Assembly (NCBI RefSeq): GCF_000090795.2
Contig: NW_003546441.1
Span: 4,561 to 68,560 of the forward strand
Length of the DNA: 64,000 bases
Reading direction: 5' to 3'
Source of the DNA: Amphimedon queenslandica
Lineage: Eukaryota; Porifera; Demospongiae; Haplosclerida; Niphatidae
A program made the position numbers and the translations under genes. Shown here piece after piece: positions 37,706-49,664 of this stretch. Under the pieces are notes generated by a model. That model did not search any database and was not told the origin of the DNA. It saw nothing but the letters and a program-made list of their open reading frames with translations. Every line of letters starts with the position of its first letter. Positions within the stretch are counted from its first letter, which is position 1.

Positions 37706-38132
37706 GAGCATTGTATTCTGCTTCTAATTTCCTAGCCACTTCTTGTGAGGCCACAGTATCATAGTCCTTGAGGATTTTTATAAGCCATAAAAATATTTCT
37801 CCTGGCCTCAAAGACAAAGAAACAGCTCTTTCTAATTGTATGAGCAGCTGTTTCATTTTAATATTGTTCATTCGGTAGCTACGTGTATTCTTCTTAACAT
37901 CTTTGACAAAATCTTCCATTTCCTCTCTTGTGATGATACGTATTTCCATAAACTTCTCTGCTAATTCAGTCAACTCAAATTCCTTAATACATTTTATTAT
38001 CAATGTAATATTCTCAGATAAAACACGAGATGCAACTATTACAAACATGATTATTTCAAATCGTAACAATTTTCTTACTTTTTTTATCTATTTTTTGTGA
38101 TGTTAGTTCCACAGTTGTACTTTTGGTTGCAC
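37706..38132 (-). CDS. CARD-like exon with a short upstream linker exon
   Basis: Exon 38035-37706 is phase 1 on both sides and encodes about 109 residues with a six-helix pattern: ENITLIIKCIKEFELTELAE, an IITREEMEDF helix, MKQLLIQLERAV, then GEIFLWLIKILKDYDTVASQ. This resembles CARD domains, including the F-x-W-L-I ending helix. Exon 38132-38079 before it encodes GATKSTTVELTSQKIDKK. Both could be the N-terminal part of H or one cassette of a longer gene reaching back to J. CARD versus another death-fold class needs a profile search. Confidence 0.6.
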
Positions 38133-38993
38133 CTATTAACAAATCATATCATACTGGTAGCTAACATGTACATGTAACAAAAAATTATAGCATACAAAGC
38201 ATATACAATCTTTTATACATGTATAGCTCTACATGTGCCTTAAAAATAATTGCTGCATAAGTTTATATAATTGAGGCAAACTTTTCTTGTTTTTTCTTTG
38301 AAAGCAGGAAGCATACTAAGTGAGCGCATGCTTCATGAGCTGCATGGCATTTGGAGCAACTTAAAAATTCATTAAAAAATCCAAATTTGATTGGAATCAG
38401 CTTAAAGTTAATACTCAACATACATGTAGATGTAAGTACATGTATATATACTAGTATCAGAAAAAATTATAAAAATGGAGTATTCTCTCCTAGCTACTTT
38501 GACAAATTTTGGCTAAAGACCAAAGGTTGAATTTTGGTCATTGGCTCTTCGGACACTGGTTGAATTTTTGAGCAGCTTCAAAAATTCATAAAAAATCCAA
38601 ATTTGATCAAAATCAGCTTTACAATAATAATAACTTGACTTATTGCGCCATTTGCACAGAATACAAAAGTAAGGCTTAGGTTGTGTTCTCTGGAACTGAC
38701 ACATGCATCAAGGTACATACATGTATATTATCGCCACCCATTGTGTCACAACTTTATAGGTCATCTTAAACTTCCAGTGCTTCAGGAGAATTCTCTATAG
38801 ACATCTAGACATCTTTTGCCTGCTATATAAAAAGCTCAAAACTGCTAGTTGCTTTATTATTTGATATGACCACACTTACTTTATGTAATGTTTTAATTAA
38901 TGTATACATGTATAAAGCTAAGTATGAATATTGGGTGGGCTGAATCACCCCATGCATGTAGGTCATATAAATAATCACAAACACACATTTTAC
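38133..38993. repeat. Intronic spacer with dispersed repeats
   Basis: Contains two copies of the repeat with CCAAATTTGATTGGAATCAG and TACATGTA words, also seen at 31.9 and 45.6 kb. No coding exon seen. Confidence 0.5.
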
Positions 38994-39128
38994 CTTCAAT
39001 TTTCTGTGGCCTCTCTGATTCAGGATGATTCGTATCAGTGTTGTTCCCACTCTCATTGGTTTTATCATCAGAATGATCAGGCACTATAGGGAACTGACTA
39101 TTGGTCTCAATACCAGCAGCACCTGAGG
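38994..39128 (-). CDS. Acidic linker exon (ASGAAG type), copy 1
   Basis: Phase 1 at both ends, 135 bases. It begins SGAAGIETNSQFPIVPDHSD and ends ESERPQKIE. It is almost identical to 41174-41040 and clearly related to the acidic exons of B2 (12638-12357) and B3 (22609-22316), and to a relic at about 51815-51700. The shared string is GIETNxQFPI...DDxxNESxNxTExxHPxSE. Confidence 0.7.
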
Positions 39129-39486
39129 CTGAATAAAAAAGAATAATAATTTCAACATAATACTTTATTATTTTAGTAAGTGAATGAATTATCAGCAAAA
39201 CTAACAGTTAAAACAAGGTATAGATTGTTTTTCACCACCTCAATGTATACAATAAGAGGTTAAAAGTAAATCTCCAGGACATTTGATAGTCTCGCCCTGG
39301 CGGCTGAGCGAGACTAGGCATTTGATGATTGTTTTCTATACATATATGTATATATAGCATGCTTCAATACATGTACATAACAAAAAATTATTGGCATACA
39401 AAAAACAAATGACTAAGTCTAACAAATGTCTATTGTCTAACTATAGGAATGACCAGGCCATCTTAATTCTTAAATAATTATCTCAC

Positions 39487-39753
39487 TTATATAAGAAGCA
39501 ACTGATGCTTCTCCTTCTTGATCAGTAGCATTAGTTAGTCTGTCCCAAGTTGCTTCAGTATCCTTCCTAAGCCAATTTGCTAAACATTCTCTGAGACATT
39601 GCTCAGCATCTCGTTGATATTTATGCTCTATTATCTTACACTCCCTGTAAGACAGACCCAATGAGAGACCAAAATTAAACCATTTTGTGGGTAAAAATTG
39701 ACCATCTTTTAACACTTGTAATATCTCTGCTAGATTCTCGATTGTCAATATAA
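39487..39753 (-). CDS. Death-domain exon, cassette 3
   Basis: Phase-1 exon encoding KWFNFGLSLGLSYRECKIIE, then CLRECLANWL and ATWDRL, the usual death-domain helix 2-5 signature. If the donor GTGAGA is not used, the frame runs to a stop at 39470 after SEIII. The other copies at 41.9, 44.3 and 49.7 kb keep the same ISEI ending before a stop, so the exon may serve either as an internal or a terminal exon. Confidence 0.75.
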
Positions 39754-39796
39754 CTATAAATAAATAAATAAAACTAGTGACAGTGGGTGCTTATAC

Positions 39797-40475
39797 CTTT
39801 TTTTTGATCATCGTTGGACTCACTGGCGATCTGTGTGGACGAGTCTTTTTGAGTTGTTGGATCTGTATAAGTATAAACATGAAAACAGTCATAATGTTAT
39901 TGATATTCCACAATTCAGCAGGATGAGTATCTTTCTGTTAGTACATGTGCATGTATGCATGATGCATTGGTATTCTAAATATTTTTATAAGGTTATAATT
40001 ACTGATATTTATTATAACTATTACAAGTACATACATGTAAATGATATGAAACTACATGTATCATACTGACAGTGACTGCTTATACAATGTACCTTTCTGT
40101 TGATCATCATTGGACTCACTGATCTGTGTGGGGGAATCATTTGTAGTTGGTTTCACCTCTTGAATTCCTGGCTCTATATTAAATATATAAAATGAAACAA
40201 CATTTAATTGCGTATATAATACATGTACAGCGTATTGGCATTTTTTACTATCACTAAACTGCAAAAAAAACAACTCATATGTGAAAGAATATGTACAACA
40301 AGCTAGACAATTGTAATTTTGCTAAGTGAAGTGAGTGTATGTTAAGCACACACTATCACATACATGTACACATAAAACTAGTGACAGTGAGTGCTTATAC
40401 CTTTATGTTGATCATCATTGGACTCACTGGTGGCCTGAGTTGGTAGGTAAGTTTTGTCCTTTGGAATTGTTGGCT
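39797..40475 (-). CDS. Array of three linker exons upstream of DD cassette 3
   Basis: Exons 39862-39797, 40173-40093 and 40475-40401 are each flanked by a TATAG/TACAG acceptor and a GTATAAG or GTACATT donor and are phase 1 on both sides. Their translations share the ending S-E-S-N-D-D-Q-x-K and a beginning like (E)PTxQK or (E)PGIQEVKPTTNDS. They are copies of one exon. They encode flexible hydrophilic linkers. Confidence 0.7.
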
Positions 40476-40603
40476 CTGTATAAGTATAGACATAAAAACA
40501 GTCACCTATTATCATTCATACTCTACAATTATTGGGCTGAGCCTACTAACCAGAATACATGTATCCTATTTTTATAAGGTTAATTGCTGATATAGTCATG
40601 TAA

Positions 40604-40815
40604 ATACCATATACCGGTTTATTTTTGTAGTGAAATATTTTTGCAAATTTTCTGGTTTCTTGCTCCGTCGCAAAATTTTTTCACTGCAAAATTCTGCATT
40701 TCCATTGCCACGTGATGCAGTCTGCCGCAAGCTATACACAAAAGTTAATTCCGCAAAATCTTAGAAAAGCAAGATTCATGAAAATTTTCTACCACGGAAA
40801 TAAACCGGTATACAG
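40604..40815. mobile_element. MITE inside the cassette array
   Basis: The ends TACCATATACCGGTTTATTT and the complement of AAATAAACCGGTATACAGTA form inverted repeats around 212 bp of non-coding sequence. Confidence 0.65.
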
Positions 40816-40848
40816 TATGTGGTATGTGACTGTGACAGTTGCTTATAC

Positions 40849-40929
40849 CTTTCTGTTGATCATCATTGGACTCACTGATCTGTGTGGGGGAATCATTTGT
40901 AGTTGGTTTGACCTCTTGAATTGTTGACT
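40849..40929 (-). pseudogene. Linker exon copy with mutated acceptor
   Basis: The coding part (STIQEVKPTTNDSPTQISES) is intact and the GTATAAG donor is present. The acceptor, TATAG in the other copies, reads ATTG here. An AG two bases farther in would shift the frame. The copy is likely skipped. Confidence 0.55.
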
Positions 40930-41039
40930 CAATATTAAGTACATAATATGAAGCAACTTCCACTTGCATGTATAATACATGTATAATGTATTGGTATTTT
41001 TATTGTTTTTTATTAAATAATCCCAAACACACATTTTAC

Positions 41040-41174
41040 CTTCAATTTTCTGTGGCCTCTCTGATTCAGGATAATTCATATCAGTGTTGTTCCCACTCTC
41101 ATTGCTTTTATCATCAGAATGATCAGGCACTATAGGGAACTGACTATCGGTCTTAATACCAGCAGCACCTGAGG
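41040..41174 (-). CDS. Acidic linker exon (ASGAAG type), copy 2
   Basis: Phase-1 exon of 135 bases encoding SGAAGIKTDSQFPIVPDHSD and ending ESERPQKIE. It differs from the 38994-39128 copy at only a few codons. A CCTCACCTAGCTTTCGTAGG hairpin lies just upstream at about 41219-41246. Confidence 0.7.
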
Positions 41175-41866
41175 CTGAATAAAAAGAATGATAATTTCAA
41201 CATAATACTTCATTGGCCTCACCTAGCTTTCGTAGGTGAGGACTAGGTACTACTGTTGTCTGTCTGTCATTATTTTAGTAAGTGAATGAATTATCAACAA
41301 AAACAACAGTTAAAACAAAGTAAGATTGTTTTTCACGACCTCAATATACACAAGAGGTAAAATGTAAATCTCCAGGGCATTTGATGATTGTTTCCTATGC
41401 CTGTGTCATAGTTCTGCCTATGGTGGTTGGTGGTGGTTGGTACAACCACTTCAACAAATGAACCAACCAGTTCATCGCTTAGACCAACCATGCAATGAAT
41501 TAGTATGTTAAATCACCATACATAAAGCATAATATTGTAGTCTACTAGTATGGTGTACACGTACATAAATTTAAAAGGAACAATATTAGCCTCCAACTAA
41601 TTTTTTCTAGCTGTATGTACTGTATAGGGGTTATATTTCACTGGAAATAAATTTTGCTAATTTTGTGTTTTTATTAAATTTGCAAAATATGGCTGCAGAA
41701 GGTAAGACTCAAGAAATTAAACCCCTAAACGGCATATATAGCATGCTTCAATACATGTGAATAACAAAATATTCTTGGCATACAAAAAACAAATGACCAA
41801 GTCTAATAAATGTCTATGGTTTGACTATAGGAATGACCTATCCTATTTCTTAAATAATTATCTCAC

Positions 41867-42133
41867 TTATATAAGCAGCAGCTGATGCCTCTCCTACTTC
41901 AATAAGAGCATGAACTAGATTGTCCCGTGTTGCTCTAAAATCTGTTTTAAGCCATTTTGCTAAACATTCTTTGAGACATCGCTTAGCATCTCGTGGATGA
42001 TCAGCCTCAATAACATCCAGTTCATCATGACTCAGACCCAAGTAGAGACCAAGATCAAACCAGTTTGTAGTTTGAAAGTGACCACTTTTTAACACTCGTA
42101 ATATCTCTACTAGATCGTCGATTGTCAATATAA
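41867..42133 (-). CDS. Death-domain exon, cassette 2
   Basis: Same length (267 bases) and phase as the exon at 39487-39753. It encodes NWFDLGLYLGLSHDELDVIE, CLKECLAKWL and RDNLVHAL. It runs to a stop at 41850 (ISEIII) if the GTGAGA donor is not used. It is followed (to the left) by an acidic exon and another linker/DD set, so the two cassettes look like a tandem duplication of about 2.3 kb. Confidence 0.76.
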
Positions 42134-42180
42134 CTATAAATAAATTAATAAAACTAGGAAAATTGAGTGTTTACTTATAC

Positions 42181-43640
42181 CTTTTTGTTGATCATCATTG
42201 GACTCACTGGTCTGTGTAGATGAGTCTTTTTGAGTTGTTGGCTCTGTATAAGTATAAACATGAAAACAGTCATAATATTATTGATACCCCACAATTCAGC
42301 AGGATGAGTATCTTTCTGTTAGTACATGTACACATGAATGTATATGCATATTCTAACTATTTCAATAAGGCTATAATAACTGATAGTTACAAGTAGATAC
42401 ATGTAAATAATGTGAAACTATATGTATCATACTGACAGTGACTGCTTATACAATGTACCTTTCTGTTGATCATCATTGGACTCACTGATCTGTGTGGAGG
42501 AATCATTTATAGTTGGTTTGACCTCCTGAATTGCTGGCTCTATATTAAGTACAAATTAAAATCAACTTGTAGTGTATAATAGCTAGTGTATCACTATGTG
42601 TTACTATCACCAAACCATACAAAAAGAACCAAAGAATAATGCATGCACAATTAGCTAGTGGAGTGACCTAATAGTAACCCAAAATTAATACCTACAGTGT
42701 ACAACTTTCATGAGGCGTATTCATTACAGTTACAAGCAAATTACTGTCAAAACTGAAAAAACTCCTATTGCAACTAAAAATAACCATTAATATTAAACAA
42801 TTTATTAATTTTTTACCACTTGCATTAAAGGGCAAACATTTCCCATGTCTGGTGGGATAGTGTATAAGCTATAGTTATTTCCTTGGCTCATAAATATTTT
42901 ACTTGCAACTGCTGAATTACATAAAAATCCTGTAATCATTAGTTGTCAAATTACAACAACCATGACTGTTAAACAAACTATCACATACATGTACACATGA
43001 AACTAGTCACAGTGAGTGCTTATACCTTTTTGTTGATCATCACTGGTTTCAGTGGTCAGTATGGAAGAGTTATTGGTAGCCCATTTGTCATTTTGACTTG
43101 TTTCAGTTTGTTCTATATAAAGTATAAATGTCTACTTCAATTGTGTTTCTTAGTATAGACATAAAAACATATCACCTAGCTATTATCATTCATACTCTAC
43201 AACAATTATTGGGGTGAGCCTACATAAGCAGGATGTGGCCTTTCTGTATGTACATGTACAGTACATGTATTCTAACTATTTTTATTGCTGATATAGTCAT
43301 ATATATTTTGATTGTGACAGTGAGTGCTTATACCTTTTTGTTGATCATCATTGGATTCAATAATCTCTGTGCCTGAGTGATTTTTGTCTTTTTGAGTTGT
43401 TGGCTCTGTATAAGTATAAACATGAAAACAGTCATATTATTGATACTCCACAATTCAGCAGGATGAGCATCTTTCTGTTAGTACTGTACATGTGCATGTA
43501 TGCATGATGTATGAGTGTTCTAATTCATTATACTGATAGTGACTGTTTATACAATGTACCTTTATGTTGATCATCATTGGACTCACTGATCTGTGTGCGG
43601 GAATCATTTGTAGTTGGTTTGACCTCTTGAATTCCTGGCT
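42181..43640 (-). CDS. Array of five linker exons upstream of DD cassette 2
   Basis: Exons 42243-42181, 42539-42459, 43112-43026, 43405-43334 and 43640-43560 are all phase 1 and share the DDQ(Q/H)K ending. Two subtypes alternate: PxIQEVKPT-NDS with a GTACATT donor, and PTTQKD or QTETSQND with a GTATAAG donor. Copies differ in length (63 to 87 bases) but keep frame. Confidence 0.7.
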
Positions 43641-43762
43641 CTATATTAAATATATAACAAAATCCACTTGCATGTATAATACATGTATAGTCTATTGGCA
43701 TTTTTACTATCACTTAACTGCAAAAACCTACTCGTATGTGAAAGAATAAGTACATTTATAGT

Positions 43763-44007
43763 ATAGTGCATGGGTGCATCAAAGGCACCATCTGTGCTAT
43801 CAAGAATACATATAGCACACTTCCGGTTCATACAGCGTCCATAAAGCACAGTTTGTGGTTTCCTGTTGTATAAACTGTGATTGCTCCCAACTAAGAGCAA
43901 CACGAGGTAAAAGACTCTGCAAGCAGATAGTTCAGTCTCTTTTGGTTCTCTTTAGGCTATTCTTCACTTGGCCTTGGGCTGGTGCCTTTGATGCACCCAC
44001 GCACTAT
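43763..44007. mobile_element. MITE with 28-bp inverted ends
   Basis: ATAGTGCATGGGTGCATCAA at the left and the complement of TTGATGCACCCACGCACTAT at the right, extending to AAAGGCACCA, form a 28-bp near-perfect inverted repeat. The 245-bp interior is non-coding. No certain target duplication. Confidence 0.7.
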
Positions 44008-44287
44008 GACCATTAACTAGTAAAAGCAAGGAGCAAGGTTCCCCCTGTGCTGTACAGGGAACTGTGCTTTAACTAATAAATGACCTAGACAATTGTAATT
44101 TTGCTAGGTGAAGTGAGTGTATGTTAAGTACACATAATGGCACATAAACTCTACAGTATGAAATAAAAACTTAAAAGAAAGTAATAAACATGTATGTACA
44201 TCTAATGCATCATGCATGCATATCATTGAAGCTAGCTTCATTTTGTTGATCCTTTTTTAATCATTAGTCATCAATAATGATTTATTA

Positions 44288-47200
44288 TTAGTAATTAAAT
44301 AAAATCTCACTTATATAATCAGCAACTGATGTATCTTTTACTTTACCAACAGCAATAGCTAGTTTTTCCAGTGTTGCTTCAATATCATCTTCAATATCAT
44401 CTGTAAGCCATTTTGCTAAACATTCTTTAAGACATCGCTCAGCATCTTGTGGATAGTTAGTCTCAATAACCTTGAGATCATTATGAATCAGACCCAAGTA
44501 AAGACCAAGATCAAACCATTTTGTAGTTTGAAAGTTACTATCTTTTAAATTTTGTAATATCTTCACTAAATCCCTGATAGTGAATATAACTATAAATGCA
44601 TGAATAATGTGAAACTAGTGACAGTGAGTGCTTATACCTTTATGTTGATCATCATTGGACTCACTGGTGGCCTGAGTTGGTAGGTAATTTTCGTCCTTTG
44701 GAGTTGTTGGCTCTGTATAAGTACAAACATAAAAACAGTCACCTATTATCATTCATACTCTACAATTATTGGAGCCTACTAAGCAGGATGTAGTTTTTCT
44801 GTGTGTACAAAATGTACAGTACATGCATTCTAACTATTTTTATAAGGATAATTGCTGATATAGTCATGTAAATAATATGAAATGTACTAGTGACAGTGAG
44901 CGCTTATACCTTTTTGTTGATCATCATTGGGCTCACTGGTCTCTGTGGTTTGTGTGGAAGAGTAATTGGTAGCTGATTCATCCTTTCGATTTGTTTCAGT
45001 TTGCTCTATATAACATATAAATGTCTACTTCAATTGTGTACAATGATGTTTCTTAGTATCTCTACTACAAATAAACTCTCATCTACCCACAACCAAATCA
45101 ACAACTTGTCATTGGGCCTAATCATTTATAACTTCTAACCAACAAACTATAGTACTAGAGTCACTATTCAATAGATTAGAGAAGCTGGGCTTCCCACTAA
45201 GCATGCTAAGTGAGCTAAAATATGTTCAATGAGCTGATAAGCCAGTGGCGGATCTGGGCCCGGGCCTAGACGGGCCATGGCCCGGGCATCAGAAGTCAGT
45301 AATGAGATTCATTAGATGCAATGTAAACAATTCCCTGCCTCAAGTTTTGAAAAAGCAAACCACAAGCCACACCAGAGTACTTACAAGTGCTTGAAGAGCA
45401 TTATAACCACTGCATAGATAAGGAAATTGTTGAAACCCATCATAAAAATGGCCAGCTATAAAATGACTGGTTGAAAAGTGGACACACCCACTTCCTGGCC
45501 CTACCATTAACTTGCACCCAGATCCGCCACTGTGATAAGCACAATAATAGAGAATATAAAGCAGCTTAAAAATTTATAAAAATTCCAAATTTGATCAGAA
45601 TCAGCTTAAACTTTCTACACAGCTTTTACACAGAATTTTCTCAGAGTCATTTTTGAAGAAATTTGACCAAAGACCAATGAAGGCTATAGCCTCTGGCCTT
45701 TGCCTCTTTAGCAAAATAACTATAAAAAATTCTTTAAAATTCAATTTTGATTTAAATCAGCTCAAACTTTCTACACAACATATAAACACATATAATGTAT
45801 AAAAACACAATAAGAATTTTGTTTTTGCCATGTTTTATGAAATTTGACAAAGTACCAGTACAGCATATGTTGTAAAATTTTTGAGCAACAAAAAAGGTCA
45901 AATTACCCATACCTTGTTGATTATAATCTTGGTTGTTATAAGAGTCTCCTAAAACTTCCTACAGAAATATCAGTTACATTAAATAATGTTTGTAATCACA
46001 TACAGTATACCTTAATATCACGTCCTCCTAATAATGACAATTCACAAATATCTGCACGTATCAATGATTCATCAGATAGGATCTCTTTCAATTTTTTCTG
46101 CCCTTTAGCACATAGATCTCCAAGAAATGGCCGTTCTTGATTAATTGCTGAAAGCAAATTAAAAACACCATAAACGGTCCTTTCTCTTGGTCTATTCACA
46201 GGATAGGCTAGTTCTTCAGGATCAATAATCAACTCTTCAACTTTTAAACTGGGACAGGATTCCTTATAAACATTCATTACCTCTCCTATCACAACTCTTC
46301 TTAGGGACACCATATTGTCACTGTAACCTTTCTTACAGGACATCATTACTAGTACACACTGGCTCTCATCCACAATCTCTACCAATACTTTTACACCATG
46401 ACCATTAAACCAGTGAAAACCATTACTCCAAAATTTGCATTCATGATTCAATTTTTCAGCTAATTTCTTGTTCCCTTTTGAAAATGAAAACTTAAAAGCA
46501 AGACGTAAAGACAGGACATGGAAGTATCGAGGAGGAAAGAAATCATGTTCTCTAGTACAATGTAGACACCAACCAAACTGGTACACTTGACAAGTCATCT
46601 CCTTAGGTCTACCAGTAGACAAAAGACATGGAAAGAACAATAACCTTTCTCCTCTTCTTTGAGTCTCTGAGGCACTGTCTCCTGTTTCATCTCTATCTTC
46701 TGCTATTAAGTTTGTCATTTTCAGGAAAGATGGATCCAATTCTTGACAGAGTTGCATGTTTTTCAGGAAACAGATCAACATGTCAGGATCATATTTAGGG
46801 AAGAGTCTAGTCAGATCAGGCACACTAACAATACCAGTATTGCTAGCAATGTCAGCATGTTTTTTTAATGTCTTTGGAGCAAAGAGAATCCCATCCACCT
46901 CAGTTAGTAGAATACCCTTATTCATAACAACCCATACCTTGTCTTCACTTTTAAGAACACTAATCAATCCAGTTGAGTGCAATGAATCAAGAAGCTCGGC
47001 AATTTCATTTTTATCATCTGGTACAATATAATTATCATTGTGTTTAAATGGTAATGTTATGTCAGAGAGGGTCAGTATATTCTCTTTCCTTTCCTCCAGT
47101 AGACCATACATCATGTGACAATAAAGACTCGAATTCCTTCCACTGGTACTACGAATGGACTCACAGGCACTAGATAACTTATTAAAGAAGGAATCCACAC

Positions 47201-48524
47201 CACTCCCACCACACTTACGACAATCTAAGAAGACACTATCACACCTTTCGCTTACAATAATCTCCTGTATTACTTCCTTTCTTCTCTTTTCAAAAAGATT
47301 GCTTACCTCATCCACATGACTGACTATTACAATAACATGGCATTGATTAAGAGTTTTCTGTGCTTCATTTCTCACAACTGACAGCCACTGATAAAGCTGT
47401 TTGACTGCTTCCTTCTCCAATATATTGACCACTATCAGGAACAAACCACCAGAACCTTGTAACAGATTCTCAATGACAGCACTGTGACTGGAGTAGTATT
47501 CTGAATGACCAGCAAAATCATGAAGAATAATGTTGCCCAGTGTTCTGTGTTGTAGTTTATAAGGAATGACGCCAGCAGTACAGGGCTCCACATCTCCAAC
47601 ATTTCTAAAGGAACCAAGAACAAAAGGACCAGTAGCTGTTTCCTTGATGACATGACTAAGAGTACTTTTACCAGCTCCAGGGTTACCCACAAGGAGAACG
47701 TTAACATAAGAATCAATTGGATGAGATTGTTTAATGTTACCAAACTTCTTGAAGATAGCAATGACAGCATCACTATTCTGCCTTCCTTTAGCTAGTTGTA
47801 ACGGTGTCTTACCCTTATTTTCTTTAGCCAAAGGGTCACAATTACCAGTTGACAATAAGTATTCAATAACTTCAACAAGACTCTTACTGGCAGCATAATG
47901 AAGAGGTGTTTGTCCATCTTTATCAGTCACCATCACATTGCAGTTGCAGTCTTTAATGAGGTATTTAACGACATCTATATGTTCCACAGCATGATGGAGA
48001 AGCGTTTTTCCATACTCATCACGAGTCATTACGTCGCAACAGTGACAATTAATGAGGTACTTTAGAACATCTATGTGTTTAACAGCACGAAAAAGAACAC
48101 TCTGACCATAAGTATCCCAATATTGTCCGTCCATTATATGACCATCAATGTTCATGACTATACACTTCAAAACATCAAGTAATCCTTGACTAGCTACTTT
48201 ATGAAGAACAGGGACATTGCCATGCTCAGTAGCAGGCATCATTGGATCACAGCCACACTCTTTCATAAGATATTCAACTATATCAATGTGATTACCTTCA
48301 GCAGCAGTATAAAGACAGGGTTCATGATGATAATATTGATGTGGATCAAAGTGATATTTGTTGATGAGATCTCTCGTAACATCTAACCAGCCTCTACTTA
48401 TAGAATGATGAAGCAGGTCAGGCTCATTTTGGTAAAAGACATTAGGATCTTGTAAACGTAGTAAGCGAACAGCTTCTTTGTGATCTTTTTTCAAAATAAA
48501 AGCATCCCAGAGTTCTTTGTCCAT
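44288..48524 (-). CDS. J: ankyrin-Roc-COR protein with C-terminal death domain
   Basis: Exon 48524-46011 (838 codons) starts MDKELWDAF and holds about six ankyrin repeats (residues 30-260). A Roc GTPase follows with P-loop GNPGAGKS (280-287), DFAGH switch II (336-340) and SHVDE (402-406) in place of the usual base-binding TKxD. A COR region lies at about 470-620. A C-terminal region ends with RPRERT and ILSDES. My model adds 45958-45913, linker exons 45005-44910 and 44712-44638, and DD exon 44589-44288 with a stop (ISEILFNY), total 1010 aa. The order ankyrin-Roc-COR-death recalls the C-terminal part of DAPK1 without kinase. Splicing could instead continue into the exon arrays farther left. 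Intron 45006-45912 contains a hAT-type MITE. Function in GTP-regulated death-fold signalling is inferred. Confidence 0.85.
45243..45532. mobile_element. hAT-type MITE with perfect 8-bp target duplication
   Basis: The ends CAGTGGCGGATCTGGG and CCCAGATCCGCCACTG are perfect inverted repeats. TGATAAGC flanks both sides (45235-45242 and 45533-45540). It is in an intron of J. Confidence 0.9.
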
Positions 48525-49664
48525 CCTGCAAGACTAATAGTCTTGCAGCTTGGCCAGACCCACCCTCCAACCTCTGTGGGTCTGGCCACGGGAGACAACA
48601 AAACTGGCCAAAAACTAAAGCAGGCAGCTAGCTCAGTGGGGTGGCTGCCAATGATGTACTAGATCTAGTCTTGGTATATGACTGTTTGGAGGCTGGGAAA
48701 CATTTGAAAAAGCATACAGTGTAAAGGTATTAATAACCCAGCTATAGGCATAATGGGGTGAGCCTCACAATAGTATGGGAGTGAACTTGGATTACTGAGG
48801 GGTGGCTTTACAATAGATCTAGTAAGGGGGCGAGCTTGGGTTACTGAGGTGAGGGGTGAGCCTCACAATAGTATGGGAGGTGAACTTGGATTACTGAAGG
48901 GTGGCTCACAAGGGCAAGCTTGAAATACTGAGGGGTGAGCCTCACAATAGTATAGAGGTGGGCTCAAATTACTGAGGCAAGCAACAGCATAGCATACAAA
49001 AAAGGATTACTGCATGATGTAAACTGTTTTGTGTGCTGTACAAATCGGCCAGCTACCTTACACTCTCTTAGTTCACTTTTATCATTGTAATAATAATACA
49101 TAAGAGGGTTATTATTTACTAGTTCACCCACAAAATCAGCAAAATCAAAATTACCATATGAGTAACTCTATAATATTTTGTGGTGCATTAAATGTTGTGT
49201 TTTGTAAGTGATGTCTTATCCACAAAAATTATTTCTTGCAAATGCAACTACACATGAGTGGTATAATGAGCATGTCTATATAAATGTAGATAGGCATTGC
49301 CTGGCCTGACTACACAAGCACATAAATATAACTAGGTTTCATTTACAGTCGTACATATAATATCTATCAGGTGATAAACATTAGATATAACAATAAACAC
49401 AGTTTGAAGCTATCAGTAATGATTCTATAATTATAGAATAGGGAAATTAGTATGTGATGACAATTTAGCTAATCAATACAGTGATGAATAAGGAGGAGTA
49501 CTATATTTGGTTCAATATAATTTTACTAGCAATAGCCTTTTGTACCAGTGCTGTAGCTAATGCAGCTAACTGAGATCTCCTTTTCTCTCACTTTGTATCC
49601 AGGCAAACATACACTCATGCAATCCTCTAATGTTCCTCTACAAAGAATTATAATATTAATATAA
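48525..49664. other. Upstream region of J
   Basis: The first 150 bp upstream of the J start should contain its promoter. The rest is repeat (48754-48982) and AT-rich sequence with no exon that I can support. Confidence 0.45.
48754..48982. repeat. Minisatellite
   Basis: GGGTGAGCCTCACAATAGTA followed by a GGATTACTGAGG block recurs three to four times with indels, giving a G-rich strand unlike the surrounding sequence. Confidence 0.8.

Noticed and set aside
39289-39317. GC-rich hairpin TAGTCTCGCCCTGGCGGCTG...
   Set aside because: Considered as a terminator or structured RNA, but it matches the end of the MITE at 6542-7075 and is probably a solo end.
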